A DNA stretch of 63,529 nucleotides from the NCBI GenBank assembly GCA_964616145.1, contig CAZTRD010000004.1:1-63529 (forward strand), in the 5' to 3' direction. Positions 25,061-33,119 of this stretch are shown in pieces. This DNA comes from JAQTNP01 sp964616145. Its GTDB lineage: Bacteria; Patescibacteriota; Minisyncoccia; Minisyncoccales; PEYH01. Under the pieces are notes generated by a model that worked only from the letters and a program-made list of their open reading frames with translations, did not search any database and was not told where the DNA came from. Position numbers and translations under genes: made by a program. Each line of letters starts with the position of its first letter. The stretch's first letter is position 1.

Positions 25061-26335
25061 ATGATTAGAAGAAAGAAACAAAGTTCTACAGTATTCGATC
25101 CTGGGCAGCTTTCTATCCAACTTAGAGAGAATGCTACTAAAGCTTATCCAGACAACATAGTTTCACAGAAGGATTTATTGGACTCCGTATACGGAGTATC
25201 TCTAGAAAACAACATCCCTCTCCAATATGTTTTAGGAGTAGATGTTTTAGCTTTAGGTAGATGTATGAGTTTGGTTGGAAGTTGGGGATCTTCAAAATCT
25301 TCTTTAGGATGGTATATAGCTAAGATGTTTTTGGAAATAGGTGGTTTAGTTGTTGGAATAGATACCGAACATAAACAGAATCCAGATCAGGTACGTGCTA
25401 TAATAGATAATGATGTTTTATTTGAAAGAATTATATACAGCAAAGCAGATAGTTTAGATCAAATGTTAGATTTTATGTTTTTCTGGACTAAGGAGTACGA
25501 AAGACTTATTCCCGATAAGAATGTACCGATGTTGATTTTGGTAGATAGTTTGAATGCAGTAACATCTGAAAAAGCTGGTGAAGAGAGAATGGCTGGCTCT
25601 GAAACTACTGGATATTCTGCGGCTAGGAATGCTGGTGAAATAAGTGATGCCATGAAGTCTTTCGTTCCTAAATGTTTGGACAGAAATCCTATATTAGCTG
25701 TTATTATCAACCACCAAAAAATTGATATATCCAAGATGGTGATGCCGGGAAGAGCTGCCCCAACGCATGAGCCTGGAGGAGTTCATAAAGATTTTGCGTA
25801 TACTTGGAAATTGGAATTGAAGAAGGCTGAAACTCGTAAATCTGTGTACGGAGAGATTCCGTATTTTAAGATTAAGGGAGGTAAATCTTCTTTAGGTGTA
25901 CAAAAGAAGTATGCAATTTCAGTTCCGTATAAAAGTAGTTACGCAGACGATTTGGAACATATTCACTACGATTGGGATGAGTCTTTAGCTGATCTCCTAA
26001 CTAGTGATGCGGTATCTTCTACATTACTAAAAGATATAATGCATTTAACTAAGGCCGGAAATAAGTATACAAGTAAGACTCTGAATTTGGAAGGAGTTAC
26101 TGCTTCTGAAATAGGTAGAGCAATACATGCTGATAAAGAATTATCCAAAAGAATTAAAGAAGATTTGCTGCATATACGTATTAAAAGAAAATTTGGAGGT
26201 ATAGATGATACCGACTCCGGAAGCGAAGGAACTTCTAAACCAGCGTCTGCAGAGAATATCGAAGGAAATGCAGAACCAGGAAGTACTATTATCGAACCGC
26301 TCGACGAATATGTTGAAGAGGAAAATGGCGGTTAG
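25061..26335 (+). CDS. RecA/UvsX-like recombinase (424 aa)
   Basis: Forms filaments on ssDNA and drives strand exchange. Walker A variant GSWGSSKSS at 73-81 (the second Gly replaced by Ser, similar to the GPSKS form in UvsX), a glutamate in GIDTEHKQ, Walker B MLILVDSLNAV, and the loop region with VIINHQK. Acidic C-terminal tail (LDEYVEEE), typical of RecA-type regulation. I chose ATG 25061 because the upstream 25004 start falls inside the hairpin. The last 131 bases overlap the next gene. Confidence 0.85.
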   Translation: MIRRKKQSSTVFDPGQLSIQLRENATKAYPDNIVSQKDLLDSVYGVSLENNIPLQYVLGVDVLALGRCMSLVGSWGSSKSSLGWYIAKMFLEIGGLVVGIDTEHKQNPDQVRAIIDNDVLFERIIYSKADSLDQMLDFMFFWTKEYERLIPDKNVPMLILVDSLNAVTSEKAGEERMAGSETTGYSAARNAGEISDAMKSFVPKCLDRNPILAVIINHQKIDISKMVMPGRAAPTHEPGGVHKDFAYTWKLELKKAETRKSVYGEIPYFKIKGGKSSLGVQKKYAISVPYKSSYADDLEHIHYDWDESLADLLTSDAVSSTLLKDIMHLTKAGNKYTSKTLNLEGVTASEIGRAIHADKELSKRIKEDLLHIRIKRKFGGIDDTDSGSEGTSKPASAENIEGNAEPGSTIIEPLDEYVEEENGG

Positions 26336-26741
26336 AGTGATTGAGAAGTTGGCTCCGATTATAGAAATGACTCCGCAAGAAAAGTATAGTTTGAAAACTG
26401 AAGAGGATCCTATAGCGGCTTTGAGAGAGAAATACGAATTTTCTATCTTAAGTTCCTTATATGTGAGTACAGAAAAACTAGATGCTTTAAAAGTATTGAA
26501 AGGTGTTTACAAGGAATCAGCTGTTTGGAAAGAATTCAAAACATTATTGAAAACATATGAATCTCCGGTTTTAGTATTTAATCTTAAGGGAATGGGTTTA
26601 GTTGTATTAACACGATTTCCCAAAGATAACCCTAAGGCGGGGGATGTAAGAATTAAAATAAATGCAAAAGAAACTGCGGAAGACGCATATATTGTTCCAT
26701 TTTCTTCTTATTTGGAGTTTTTAAAAGTATATGACGATTGA
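26205..26741 (+). CDS. Hypothetical protein overlapping the recombinase gene (178 aa)
   Basis: ATG 26205 has a near-perfect ribosome site, GGAGG at five bases, although it lies inside the recombinase frame and forces a 131-base overlap; later ATGs at 26310 and 26325 are the alternatives. N-terminal third helical and Gln-rich, the rest alpha/beta. Perhaps a recombination mediator by position; no family recognised. Confidence 0.55.
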   Translation: MIPTPEAKELLNQRLQRISKEMQNQEVLLSNRSTNMLKRKMAVRVIEKLAPIIEMTPQEKYSLKTEEDPIAALREKYEFSILSSLYVSTEKLDALKVLKGVYKESAVWKEFKTLLKTYESPVLVFNLKGMGLVVLTRFPKDNPKAGDVRIKINAKETAEDAYIVPFSSYLEFLKVYDD

Positions 26742-27492
26742 GAAAAACGATACAATAATTGAGAAAAACGATCAAATACTAGATATTTCCGAACTAGATC
26801 CTGTAACAACGGATTTGGAAGCACCGGTTCCAAAAGCACGTAAAGAATGTATAGATGAGATATGTAATAATTTTAGTTCATCCTTTCGATATTCTGCCAT
26901 CAAGTTTTGGAGAATCGGTTACATTATATCCGAGCTCCAAAAAAGAGGTGAGAAGAATGTAGTTGAAGAATTGATGGATAAAGAAGGATACGAAAAAAGA
27001 TATATTCAATATACGATGGCAGTATATAAGGTTATGCCGGATCCAGAAGAGGTTAAGAAATTATGTGTAAAGGGTATGAGGTGGACGCATTTTAGACATT
27101 TAGCGTCCATAAAACAACCTGAAGACAGAAAACAGATTTCAGACAAAGTGTTGGATGGATCCCTTGATCCTATAGATGTTCCAACAGCTGTGCAGAATTT
27201 GAAGCAGAGTAAAGCTCCTCCTACGAAACCAATTACTATTACCCCCGCAGCTTTTGTAGAAAAATTTACTGCTGCTGTAACTTTTCTTGAAAACGAATTG
27301 AATGCTCTAGAAATAGATTACGAAAATATGATGAATCTAGCTGCGGATGAAGATAAAACGTCTTCAGCTGATTTTGATAGATTTAAAGCGGCCGCTAAGG
27401 ATGCTAAACAAACTTTGGATAGAGTCTCTACAAAACTTAAGTTTGTTGCAGAGCGTCTATATAAAGATGTTTTAGAAGAAGAGGATGATTGA
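26731..27492 (+). CDS. Hypothetical helical protein (253 aa)
   Basis: N terminus has a repeated IEKND motif. The middle (RYIQYTMAVYKVMP, WTHFRHLASIK) looks like helix-turn-helix or ParB/KilA-like helical bundles, and the C-terminal ~90 residues are coiled coil ending in an acidic EEEDD. A DNA-binding or scaffolding role is possible but unproven. Overlaps the previous gene by 11 bases. Confidence 0.6.
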   Translation: MTIEKNDTIIEKNDQILDISELDPVTTDLEAPVPKARKECIDEICNNFSSSFRYSAIKFWRIGYIISELQKRGEKNVVEELMDKEGYEKRYIQYTMAVYKVMPDPEEVKKLCVKGMRWTHFRHLASIKQPEDRKQISDKVLDGSLDPIDVPTAVQNLKQSKAPPTKPITITPAAFVEKFTAAVTFLENELNALEIDYENMMNLAADEDKTSSADFDRFKAAAKDAKQTLDRVSTKLKFVAERLYKDVLEEEDD

Positions 27493-27494
27493 AA

Positions 27495-28379
27495 ATGCTT
27501 CCGCCCAGATACAGTCTTTCAAAACTTTCCAAACTAACAGATAAAATAAAAAAACAACTTGTATCTTCAGGTTTTGGATACGAAATACTTACCGGAGAAA
27601 TAAGAGATAGGTTAGTGAGCGAATACATGTTGTATAAATTTTTCCCTAGTAAAATCACTGTAGAACATGCTGTAAAGAAGGATGTGATATCTAGTCTTTT
27701 AGTAGATTATATAGGACAAACTTTATCGGATACTATATTGGATGATATTTCTAGGAGGATTGCTGGGTGGAGTCATAACATAAATTCTGGAAAAATATTT
27801 CGTAAATGGGATATGCAGAAACCTGTTTGGGCATGTTTGAAGGTTGAAGATATAGAACCTATTTTAAGAAAACCAAAAAGATATTTAGTAACTTTAAAGT
27901 CTTACTCCGGCTCTTCTGTAAACATGCGTTTTAAGCAGGTTTTTGCCCCCCAATTTCTTCGATTTTTAATTAAGAAAATTGGGGGAAATAGAACAGATGA
28001 ATATGTGCCTTTTGATATTTATGGATTATGGTTATCAGCTCTTCTAGAATATGTTAATAATAAAAGTAGATTATCACATATTTTTACATCCAGCAGTCAG
28101 CGACAGTATAATAAAAAACTTTTAAACGCTAGGAAGGGAGAATGTATAGGACCGTTTGGTGTAGATAAATGTTTTGACTGCCCTATAGGAATAGATCAAT
28201 GTAGTTTAGGTCGTCACTTAAATACATATGTATACGGTTTGTGCAGAGGGTTTGTTATACGCGATGGGAAGACTATAAAACATAAAGGATATATTCGTAA
28301 AGCAGGATATTGTATGCATTGTTTAGAAATTGGTAATTTTACAACTACTTATAAGGAAAAAGTTAATGCCAAAATATGA
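27495..28379 (+). CDS. Hypothetical protein with Cys-rich C terminus (294 aa)
   Basis: ATG 27495, with GAGG upstream; a TTG lies at 27489. The C-terminal 75 residues contain CIGPFG, CFDCPIGIDQC, LC and GYCMHC, a pattern that suggests one or two metal sites (zinc or iron-sulphur). The rest is helical and basic. Function unknown. Confidence 0.6.
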   Translation: MLPPRYSLSKLSKLTDKIKKQLVSSGFGYEILTGEIRDRLVSEYMLYKFFPSKITVEHAVKKDVISSLLVDYIGQTLSDTILDDISRRIAGWSHNINSGKIFRKWDMQKPVWACLKVEDIEPILRKPKRYLVTLKSYSGSSVNMRFKQVFAPQFLRFLIKKIGGNRTDEYVPFDIYGLWLSALLEYVNNKSRLSHIFTSSSQRQYNKKLLNARKGECIGPFGVDKCFDCPIGIDQCSLGRHLNTYVYGLCRGFVIRDGKTIKHKGYIRKAGYCMHCLEIGNFTTTYKEKVNAKI

Positions 28380-29016
28380 AACGTTTACTAAGGTTAGAGG
28401 GGCTGTGGGAGTTCGTCCTAAAGGATCTTCACTCCCTCCGATGTTATTCCATAGAGACTATGCTTACGCTATGCCTATGATATTTAAGAATGCTACTATT
28501 CTAACAGAATTGTCTATAACAGAAGATACGCAGGGAGGAGATGTCTTAAGAGAACGTTTGGAATCTTTAGATACGATATCCCAATTTTATATTAGAATGT
28601 GGGAGGATTGTAGAACGAATAATATCATAGGAATAAGCGGTTGGAGGGAGATATTGAAATATTTAAATGCCGAAGATGCTGAGAAAACTATACGTGCGGA
28701 AGTGTTTGGCACATTTAACTCTTTTGTTGCTTTATCTTTATTTGTTTACATGTTTGCAGCAAAAGAAATGGCCATCTCCTCTCCGGAAAGTTTTGATGAA
28801 ATATGTTATAATACAGAAAATCTATTGTCTCTCTTATCTATTATGTCTACAGAGGATAGAAAATGTATGCTTAAGGAAATCAGGAAACTTGGGTTGATGG
28901 ATTCTCAAATAAATCTATTGGCTTTATACAAACAAGGATCTGATTATTTGAAAGAGATCAGAAAGGATCAAGAACAGAGATATGGAAAAATTGCAGAAAG
29001 TCCAGAAACTGATTGA
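28366..29016 (+). CDS. Hypothetical helical protein (216 aa)
   Basis: ATG 28366 (AAGGA ten bases upstream), overlapping the previous gene by 14 bases. Central hydrophobic helix (FVALSLFVYMFAAKEMAI), the rest charged helices. Part of the continuous replication operon. No family recognised. Confidence 0.6.
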   Translation: MPKYETFTKVRGAVGVRPKGSSLPPMLFHRDYAYAMPMIFKNATILTELSITEDTQGGDVLRERLESLDTISQFYIRMWEDCRTNNIIGISGWREILKYLNAEDAEKTIRAEVFGTFNSFVALSLFVYMFAAKEMAISSPESFDEICYNTENLLSLLSIMSTEDRKCMLKEIRKLGLMDSQINLLALYKQGSDYLKEIRKDQEQRYGKIAESPETD

Positions 29017-29734
29017 CGATAATCAGGATTCTTTATTTTACAGCTGGCATGGTATAACATTTTCAGAGCAAGATGTTTTCTCCCGTTTGGATAAAACATT
29101 TTTATATTTATTACGTCCGGATAAGAAGATACAGAGAATTATAGGTTACCCGGAGTTAAATGAATACAGGGAAACTAGAATAGAGTTTACTTCTAGTATA
29201 GCCTACAGAATAACTACAGGTAAGCGTAAAGGACGCGTAGTAGCTCCTAAGAAAATTAATAGCGATGAAAGATTTGAAACCGCTACAATATATAAGGAAT
29301 TATGTTTAGGCAGAGATACTTTAGAGTTAAATCCTGAAAATAAAGGGGATAGTCTTCTCCTAGATTCTTTTGATGGGTTGGTAGATAATCCCCCGAAGAT
29401 ATCGGATACTTTTGAGTTTCCGAGGTTTTATCTATGTTGTACCGGAGACGATAATATTTTGTATCCGAGACAGTCCGGAGAAGCTTTTGCATATTTTAGC
29501 AGTTTCGATGAGTTCGATATTAAGAAAACTCTAGAACAGAATATTAGGGATATTTTCAAGAATGAAGACTATGCTTTAAGTGCTGGTGGAAACAGGAAAG
29601 CATATTTATTTGAATATATGTTCGGTAAAGGAGTTGTTGCCGTAGATCTTGAACTTGATGGTAAGTGGTTTGGTATAAAAAGAGATAAGGCTTTATTCGT
29701 AAAAGATTTCATTAAATTTGATTTGGATGTATAA
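28982..29734 (+). CDS. Hypothetical protein (250 aa)
   Basis: Overlaps the previous gene by 35 bases, with GATCAAGAACAGAG upstream. Alpha/beta composition with TGKRKGRVVAPKK, a basic segment. No motif recognised. It ends directly before the DnaQ-like gene. Confidence 0.6.
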   Translation: MEKLQKVQKLIDDNQDSLFYSWHGITFSEQDVFSRLDKTFLYLLRPDKKIQRIIGYPELNEYRETRIEFTSSIAYRITTGKRKGRVVAPKKINSDERFETATIYKELCLGRDTLELNPENKGDSLLLDSFDGLVDNPPKISDTFEFPRFYLCCTGDDNILYPRQSGEAFAYFSSFDEFDIKKTLEQNIRDIFKNEDYALSAGGNRKAYLFEYMFGKGVVAVDLELDGKWFGIKRDKALFVKDFIKFDLDV

Positions 29735-30349
29735 ATGACTTTACAAACATGGTTTGAAGCAGCTTCTATAAATCCGGATAAAGGCTTATGTCTATCTATA
29801 GGGACAGACGGATTAGATCCCAAGAAAAATCAGTTGATGAGCGTTTCATATAAGAGCGAAAAAATTCCTCTTCAAACAATATATGTAAAACAGCCTTTAT
29901 CAGAAGCCGATGCCGAAAAAGTTCAGGAGTATACTGGAGTAAGTGCTGAAAGATATAGCTCGAAAGCTATTTATTTTAACGAGGCTTTGCTTAAATTAAA
30001 ACCTATTTTAGATAATGTAGATTTTATAGTTTCTTATTCGTGTTCTTCTTTCCTAAAGCCGTGGATTAAGAATGTTCTAACATGTATGGTGGATTTCCCT
30101 CTGCTAGATCTTTCGGCTGTATTTAAACTTAAGGATAGAAACGGGATTATTAGATATGATCTAACTACTATAGAAGCTTTAGATAAATCTATAGCAGATC
30201 AAACAACATTTATTAGAGCCGGATATTCTATAGAGTCTTTAGTACATAGATATATAGGATGTCCTGTTTTAAAAGGAAAACCTGCTTTAGAAACACGCCC
30301 CCAACAATTATATCTTTTATTTGGAATAGCTCTGCAATTAATATTTTAA
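29735..30349 (+). CDS. Degenerate DnaQ-like exonuclease fold (204 aa)
   Basis: The order of elements matches DEDD exonucleases: LSIGTDGLDPKKNQL where active enzymes have DxExTGLD, EYTGVSAERY in place of the tGIt block, FIVSYSCSSF in place of HNaxFD, YSIESLVHRYIG in place of SLdxLc, and ALETRPQQLYLL in place of HxAxxD. The catalytic acids are missing at nearly every site, so it is probably a non-catalytic polymerase accessory. The active proofreading domain is in the polymerase itself. Confidence 0.5.
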   Translation: MTLQTWFEAASINPDKGLCLSIGTDGLDPKKNQLMSVSYKSEKIPLQTIYVKQPLSEADAEKVQEYTGVSAERYSSKAIYFNEALLKLKPILDNVDFIVSYSCSSFLKPWIKNVLTCMVDFPLLDLSAVFKLKDRNGIIRYDLTTIEALDKSIADQTTFIRAGYSIESLVHRYIGCPVLKGKPALETRPQQLYLLFGIALQLIF

Positions 30350-30358
30350 GGAGAAAAG

Positions 30359-31489
30359 ATGACGATCAGTACGTTTGACATTGGTGGATTAAAAGATTTC
30401 GTATCTAAGTTCGGGCAGTTATCCGGAGACGAAGATACGGTTTTAATCCAGAACTATGTAGATGATGGTAAATTGATGGTGGACTTCCAGTTTCAAAGAA
30501 AGATAGGGGAGAATAATTATGACCCTATATCCTTCATCAAATATTTTGAAAGTATTTCGAGTGATAGTGTCGCACGAATATTTCCAATAAAAGATTTTCT
30601 GGAGTGTTTAAAAAAAGCAGAAGATAAGGCAGATCTTTTAGAGATTGGTTTTGAAAAATCAACCTCTATAAGTAATCCGGAGGAAATAGCTACAATATCC
30701 ACTATCTTCGGGGATGATACTGTTGTATTAGGATGTTTTCCAATACATACTGCAGAAAATATTAAAAAAGATATTAGAGACGAAACTTTATTTCCGCTTA
30801 CTATAGAAAGCTTAGATGTTAAAAGTAGTGAAGATGGTGAAATTCTATACACAAGTAAGCAGGGTGATTGGTATTTACTTTTTAATTTATTTGAATTGAA
30901 TAATCATGAAGAAGCTAGGTTAGTATTAGCTAGTTTTATAGCAAAATACGGGGCTATGCCTGCATTAGAAACGCTTAAAAAGGAAGATAAAATGGGTGCT
31001 GTTACGAGAAGAGCTAGGAAAAAAGATACTACCGTAAAAAATACATCTAAAGATATTCCCGATACTCCTGCAGTAACTCCTTCAGATATTCCTGTTGAGA
31101 ATGTTGATGAGGCGGATAGTAATAAGAAGAAAAGAAGATCTGCTGAAGAAATTCTTAGAGATAGTTTGGCCGATGCTAAAACTTTGTTAGAGACTGACGG
31201 ATATACAGTATTTAAGGATACTGTTGAAGAGAGTTCTGTTCAAGTATCTGTTTTAGACAAAGCCGAATTAGTACGAAAACTATTTAAAGAAATAGAAGTT
31301 GAAGTATCTGCCGGAGAATTGACTGTTAACGGTGTAGTTGACATCACTGTTGATTTTATGCATGATGTTACCCATTTATTAAATACAGCTCTACATCTCG
31401 AAGAAAATGCTGAACAAACAACATTCAGTCTTAAGGATTTAAGAAATATGAGTTTAGTAGATTTCGCAAAGATTAGAGAAGGTGTTTGA
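30359..31489 (+). CDS. Hypothetical protein, three-part architecture (376 aa)
   Basis: ATG behind AAGGAGAAAAG, one of the best ribosome sites in the operon. N-terminal ~210 residues are alpha/beta, then a low-complexity Lys/Pro/Thr linker (RRARKKDTT...), then a helical C-terminal domain of ~120 residues. A clamp-like or accessory role is conceivable from position next to the resolvase, but I see no diagnostic motif. Confidence 0.6.
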   Translation: MTISTFDIGGLKDFVSKFGQLSGDEDTVLIQNYVDDGKLMVDFQFQRKIGENNYDPISFIKYFESISSDSVARIFPIKDFLECLKKAEDKADLLEIGFEKSTSISNPEEIATISTIFGDDTVVLGCFPIHTAENIKKDIRDETLFPLTIESLDVKSSEDGEILYTSKQGDWYLLFNLFELNNHEEARLVLASFIAKYGAMPALETLKKEDKMGAVTRRARKKDTTVKNTSKDIPDTPAVTPSDIPVENVDEADSNKKKRRSAEEILRDSLADAKTLLETDGYTVFKDTVEESSVQVSVLDKAELVRKLFKEIEVEVSAGELTVNGVVDITVDFMHDVTHLLNTALHLEENAEQTTFSLKDLRNMSLVDFAKIREGV

Positions 31490-32013
31490 TGGTAATTTTA
31501 GGAGTAGATCCCGGAACGCATTACACAGGTTGGTTAGCTTGGGATACGGACAGCGATACTATCGTTGATAATAATTTGAATATAAATTTTATGCAGGGTC
31601 GTCCTAAATGTATGGGTAAGGATTTAAACAAGAATTGTTTATATATATTTGAGTCCTTAATCACATCGAATATGGACTGGGTTGTGGGAACTGCTGCCAT
31701 AGAGATGTTTGCTGGATATGGGAGATCTGTTGGTAAGAGCACGTTTGAAGCCTGCAAATGGGTAGGTAGATTCGAACAGCTTTTCGATGGATATAAGATA
31801 CCCGTTAAGATGATATACAGGAAGGGGGATGTATGTCCCTGGATATGTAAAACTACTATGGCCAAAGATTCGGATATTAGGAAGGCTTTAATAAAGAGAT
31901 ATGGAAAACCGGGAACAAAGAAAGCTCCTGGAAAACTCTTTGGAGTAACTTACGATATGTGGAGCGCTCTAGCGATTGCTGTAACCTGTTATGAAAAATA
32001 TTGTGAAGCTTAA
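31489..32013 (+). CDS. RuvC-like Holliday junction resolvase (174 aa)
   Basis: Begins VILGVDPGTHYTGW, the RuvC signature with the first catalytic Asp. A second acid is in AAIEMF and the C-terminal part holds DMWSALAIAV with the remaining Asp. It would cut branched recombination or replication DNA before packaging. Starts in a TGATG overlap with the previous stop. Last gene of the 8.5-32 kb module, followed by a terminator. Confidence 0.85.
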   Translation: MVILGVDPGTHYTGWLAWDTDSDTIVDNNLNINFMQGRPKCMGKDLNKNCLYIFESLITSNMDWVVGTAAIEMFAGYGRSVGKSTFEACKWVGRFEQLFDGYKIPVKMIYRKGDVCPWICKTTMAKDSDIRKALIKRYGKPGTKKAPGKLFGVTYDMWSALAIAVTCYEKYCEA

Positions 32014-32045
32014 ATTGTAAACGTAATTATTAAGTAAAGTAATTA

Positions 32046-32078
32046 AAGAGCCGTATAATATTATACGGCTCTTATATT
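32046..32078 (+). terminator. Rho-independent terminator ending the replication module
   Basis: Perfect palindrome AAGAGCCGTATAAT/ATTATACGGCTCTT followed by ATATTT. Confidence 0.8.
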
Positions 32079-32103
32079 TAAGATAATTTGAAGGTATTAG
32101 TTG

Positions 32104-32328
32104 ATGAACAAAGAAGTTGAAGATGCTCTAAATAAAACAGTTGTTTTTGCTAAGAAAGCAGCTAAAGCTAAATTTAAAGTTTGTGTAAAGAGTATAGCCG
32201 ATAATCCTAAGATAGCGTTCGGTGTAGCGGCAGGAGCTGGTTTAATTTTAGTCCCGGCTCTTACTATAAGTGCTCTTCTAGGAGCGCTGAGTGCAAGTAA
32301 ATTAAAAAAGATAGTTAAAGAGAAATGA
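32104..32328 (+). CDS. Small membrane protein (74 aa)
   Basis: ATG 32104 with AAGG nine bases upstream. Basic N-terminal helix (KKAAKAKFK), then a hydrophobic stretch AFGVAAGAGLILVPALTI that predicts one transmembrane helix. Overlaps the next gene by four bases (ATGA). Function unknown. Confidence 0.6.
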   Translation: MNKEVEDALNKTVVFAKKAAKAKFKVCVKSIADNPKIAFGVAAGAGLILVPALTISALLGALSASKLKKIVKEK

Positions 32329-32963
32329 CTATAAAAGAAGCCAATAACATTACTGGAGGGCTTTCATTTCCTTCCAAAATGCCTTGCCCGGCATACAGTT
32401 TACCTATAGCTAATTGTAAAATGGGATCTGCCTTTAGGCTTATTGAAGGCACAGCGTGCTCTAAGTGTTACGCTTCTAAAGGCAGATACTGTTTTCCAAA
32501 CGTGAAAAAAGCTTTGCAAAAAAGAGTAAGGGCTATATATACGAATAAGTGGCAGTCAGCCATGATTTTACTAATTAAGCATTATTGTTCTAATAGAGTG
32601 TTTAGATGGCATGACTCCGGGGATCTTCAGGGAGATTGGCATTTAAGATCTATTATGGGAATTGCCACAGCCACTCCTGATATATTACACAGACTTCCCA
32701 CCAAGGAATGGAATCTTATATACGATGTTGCCGGATATATTCCAGATAACATTATTGTAGCTTTATCGTCACCTATAATAGATTTTTTTCCTGTATTTCG
32801 AGGAAAACTAAAATCTTTTCCTGTACATACTGTTATTTCTGATGTGTCCAAATGTCCTTCTGGAGCAGTACTTTGTCCAGCAACAACTGTGCGTCACAAA
32901 TGCGATTCCTGTAGAGTTTGTTGGGATAAAAGTATAAAAAAAGTTTGTTATCTACTTCATTGA
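32325..32963 (+). CDS. GP88-family phage protein (212 aa)
   Basis: Contains KMPCPAYSLPIANC, CSKCYASKGRYC and FRWHDSGDLQ, the conserved Cys and Trp-His-Asp features I associate with the mycobacteriophage GP88 family (Pfam GP88). A final CxxC cluster (CDSCRVC) may bind metal. The family's biochemical role is not established. The 155 bases after it hold only a possible TTGACC-N16-TACATT promoter. Confidence 0.7.
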   Translation: MTIKEANNITGGLSFPSKMPCPAYSLPIANCKMGSAFRLIEGTACSKCYASKGRYCFPNVKKALQKRVRAIYTNKWQSAMILLIKHYCSNRVFRWHDSGDLQGDWHLRSIMGIATATPDILHRLPTKEWNLIYDVAGYIPDNIIVALSSPIIDFFPVFRGKLKSFPVHTVISDVSKCPSGAVLCPATTVRHKCDSCRVCWDKSIKKVCYLLH

Positions 32964-33119
32964 TACTGTGGTTTTTAGAAAACTTGCGTTTCACATCAAA
33001 GAAATATAAATTGTTTATTCTTAGATATTTATGAAATCTGCGCTATTCCTCCTCCTGTTATTGACCCCTCGTTTTTTCAGGATACATTAACCTTTATACT
33101 TTAGAAAGCAGGAGAAAAT

